A DNA stretch of 64,000 nucleotides from Verrucomicrobiota bacterium JB024 (GTDB lineage Bacteria > Verrucomicrobiota > Verrucomicrobiia > Opitutales > Cerasicoccaceae). The position numbers were made by a program, and so were the translations under genes. The notes beneath the pieces are model-generated. The model saw nothing but the letters and a program-made list of their open reading frames with translations. It was not told the origin of the DNA and searched no databases. How positions within the stretch are numbered: position 1 is the stretch's first letter; every line of letters begins with the position of its first letter. Location: positions 60,177-124,176 of the forward strand of contig JAUTCS010000119.1 of assembly GCA_030673825.1 (NCBI GenBank). The letters are read 5' to 3'. Of this stretch, positions 62,130-64,000 are shown in pieces.

Positions 62130-63719
62130 ATGAGCGACAAAGACGACAAGAATCCGCTGGAAGAACTTCAAAAGCAGGTCCAGGACATGATCCGCAAAAA
62201 CCCCGGCCTGGCCAACCTCGGCATGGGCGTCCAGCAGCCCGGCGGCGCCCCGCATGTGGAGGCCCCGCCCCCCGAGGAGAAAGAGAAGGACGAGGAAATC
62301 CTGCGCCGCATCCGCGAGTTCAGCCTCAAGCCGAAGGAAATCCGCGACCACCTCAACCGCTACGTCATCAAGCAGGCCGAGGCCAAAAAGGTGCTCTCCG
62401 TCGCCATCTGCGACCACTACAACCACGTGCGCCAGTGCCTGGAAAACCCGCAGCTGCGCGAGCGCGAGTACAGCAAGCAGAACATCCTCCTGCTCGGGCC
62501 CACCGGCGTGGGCAAGACCTACCTCATGCGCAACATCGCGCGGCTCATCGGCGTCCCCTTCATCAAGGCCGACGCGACCAAGTTCTCCGAGACCGGCTAC
62601 GTCGGCTACGACGTAGAGGACCTCGTGCGCGACCTGGTCAAGGCGGCCAACAACAACGTCGAGCTGGCCCAGTACGGCATCATTTACATCGACGAGATCG
62701 ACAAGATCGCCAGCGCCGGGGAGACCGGCGGCAAGGACGTCTCCGGGCGCGGCGTGCAGATTAACCTGCTCAAGCTGATGGAGGACACCGAGGTCAACCT
62801 GTTCGCCCCCAACGATATCATGGGCCAGATGCAGGCCATGATGTCCATGCAGCGCGGCGGCAGCAAAAAAGAACAACCCCAGTCCATCAGCACGCGCCAC
62901 ATTCTGTTCATCGTCAGCGGCGCTTTTGACAAGCTGGCCGAGTCTGTCAAAAAGCGTGTCGAGGCCGCCTCCATCGGCTTCGCCGCCCACCCCTCGGACG
63001 ATGACGAGGACCCCTACGCCCACTTGAAGCAGGCCGCCTCGGCCGACTTCATCAAGTACGGGTTCGAGCCGGAGTTCATCGGGCGCATCCCCGTGCGCGT
63101 GGCCTGCGAGTCCCTCCAGCCCGAGGACCTGGCCGAGATTCTCACCTCCTCCGAGGGCTCGCTCCTCAACCAGTACCGCAGCGATTTTTCCGGCTACGAC
63201 ATCTCCTTTAACATCACCACGGAGGCGATCCAGGAAGTCGCCCGTCAGGCCCACGCCGAGAAAACAGGCGCGCGCGGCCTCATGACCGTGCTCGAACGGC
63301 TCTTCCGCAACTACAAGTTCGAGCTGCCCTCGACCGCGATCAAGACCTTCGAGGTCACCACCGATACCCTGACCGAACCGGACAAGGCACTCAAGGCCCT
63401 CATTGTCGAGAACCACCACCTCCAGGACGAAGTCTGGAAGGCCGACCTGGCCCGCTTCAGCGAGACCTTCCGCAACACCCACGGCTTCACCCTCTCCTTC
63501 GAGGACGAGGCCGCCGAGGTCATCATCGCCGCCGCCACCGAGGAGGACAAAACCATCCGCGCCGTCTGCGAACAAAAGTTCAAGGACTTCCAGCACGGGC
63601 TCCAGATCATCAGCCGCAACACCGGACGCACCGAGTTCGCCATCACCGCCGCCGCCGCCGACAACCCCGACAAGGAACTCTCCCAGTGGGTCGTCGCCAG
63701 CTTTAAGGACGCGCAGTAG
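62130..63719 (+). CDS. clpX: ClpX-type AAA+ unfoldase without the zinc-binding N-domain
   Basis: This 529-residue AAA+ protein has Walker A GPTGVGKT (123-130), pore loop [11 protein letters not shown] (156-166), Walker [11 protein letters not shown] (184-193), sensor and Arg-finger region [10 protein letters not shown], and [13 protein letters not shown] in the small domain. SIGFAAHP at 281-288 corresponds to the IGF loop used to dock ClpP. The usual C4 zinc domain is missing; residues 1-60 are instead polar ([20 protein letters not shown]). An insert at about 223-252 and a C-terminal extension of roughly 100 residues are unusual. The symbol is by family; it may be a second ClpX. Confidence 0.82.
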   Translation: MSDKDDKNPLEELQKQVQDMIRKNPGLANLGMGVQQPGGAPHVEAPPPEEKEKDEEILRRIREFSLKPKEIRDHLNRYVIKQAEAKKVLSVAICDHYNHVRQCLENPQLREREYSKQNILLLGPTGVGKTYLMRNIARLIGVPFIKADATKFSETGYVGYDVEDLVRDLVKAANNNVELAQYGIIYIDEIDKIASAGETGGKDVSGRGVQINLLKLMEDTEVNLFAPNDIMGQMQAMMSMQRGGSKKEQPQSISTRHILFIVSGAFDKLAESVKKRVEAASIGFAAHPSDDDEDPYAHLKQAASADFIKYGFEPEFIGRIPVRVACESLQPEDLAEILTSSEGSLLNQYRSDFSGYDISFNITTEAIQEVARQAHAEKTGARGLMTVLERLFRNYKFELPSTAIKTFEVTTDTLTEPDKALKALIVENHHLQDEVWKADLARFSETFRNTHGFTLSFEDEAAEVIIAAATEEDKTIRAVCEQKFKDFQHGLQIISRNTGRTEFAITAAAADNPDKELSQWVVASFKDAQ

Positions 63720-63729
63720 AGGGAATATT

Positions 63730-64000
63730 GGGGGCTCCGCGGTGCGTGACCGCACTGGACAATGAGGGGGATAAATCCCCCTACGCGGCCAGAAAGGCCG
63801 CTACCCCAATCACTGATGCTCAAGTATCAAAACTGGGTCACCACCATTGGAGCATCCGTACATTCAAGCCGGAAAACTTGGTGGGGCGGACGGCGCGTCA
63901 GAAGAGACTTCAAATTCGGTCCGGCGTTTGTGCGCAGCACGGACGCCGGACCGAGGGTGCAGCCCTCGGCTGCCGCGGGGTCTGGGGGCGCGGAGCCCCC
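63730..64000. repeat. Composite structured element with 12-bp terminal inverted repeats
   Basis: GGGGGCTCCGCG (63730-63741) is the exact inverse of CGCGGAGCCCCC (63989-64000). Inside, from the left: three-hairpin module (63742-63801: GTGCG/CGCAC, AGGGGG/CCCCCT, GCGGCC/GGCCGC), the conserved tail TATCAAAACTGGGTCACCAC (from 63825), and a minus-strand set of h3 (63917-63953, 11-bp stem with the conserved loop GTGCGCAGCAC), h2 (63951-63969, CCGAGGG/CCCTCGG) and h1 (63984-64000). It may continue past the window end. Confidence 0.7.

Overview
The window reads as chromosomal DNA from a GC-rich, Gram-negative member of the Verrucomicrobiota, most likely the Opitutales/Puniceicoccales side of the phylum. 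This is inferred from gene content: a fused LpxC/FabZ followed by LpxA (lipid A synthesis), a Minf_1886-family protein, a very large Verru_Chthon-A-like prepilin protein, RNase HII and HIII side by side, and a sulfatase with its maturases. No rRNA, tRNA, CRISPR array, prophage or transposase gene was found.

Layout. 0-5 kb: start of pdxJ, rnhB, rnhC, divergent mutY, an FkbM methyltransferase, rpsU. 5-16 kb: a secreted propeller protein, dnaE, a SulP transporter, a P-type H+-ATPase, hpt, sufE. 16-23.5 kb: response regulator, DUF971 protein, SDR with a palindromic operator, lpxA, lpxC/fabZ, efp, two paralogous small secreted proteins, a divergent deoA. 23.7-31 kb: argS, a small membrane protein, two tandem paralogous membrane proteins separated by a copied scrap of the argS 3' end, acyl-ACP thioesterase, HAD phosphatase, M24 peptidase, DUF192 lipoprotein. 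31.7-39.5 kb: Verru_Chthon-A-like protein, M16 peptidase, MsrB, Minf_1886 protein. 39.7-49.2 kb: translation block rpmI-rplT-pheS-pheT-gatC-gatA-gatB, interrupted by a GxxExxY nuclease-fold gene between gatA and gatB. 49.4-58.9 kb: sulfatase-linked region with an oxygen-dependent formylglycine-generating enzyme, an anaerobic radical-SAM sulfatase maturase, AsmA-like and DUF2851 proteins, and a heparan-N-sulfatase-like enzyme. 58.9-64 kb: metal-linked ArsR / Cys-rich peptide / permease cluster, an HU-like protein and a ClpX variant.

The least explained content lies between genes. (1) A family of structured intergenic elements (4140-4361, 49150-49443, 63730-64000, with part-copies at 22119-22183 and 45571-45612) is built from serial hairpins whose stem sequences differ between copies while staying complementary, with conserved loops and a conserved tail. 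(2) Short words repeated every 9-11 bp (CACAGAG, GCGAAG, CAAAGG, ATCCGCG, AAATCTAC, TTTGAAAG types) occur as convergent inverted pairs at more than ten loci. At one locus the pair brackets the GxxExxY gene and supplies its last codons and stop, so the unit looks like a small mobile or formerly mobile cassette.

All calls come from reading the sequence and recalling family motifs; no search or folding program was run.
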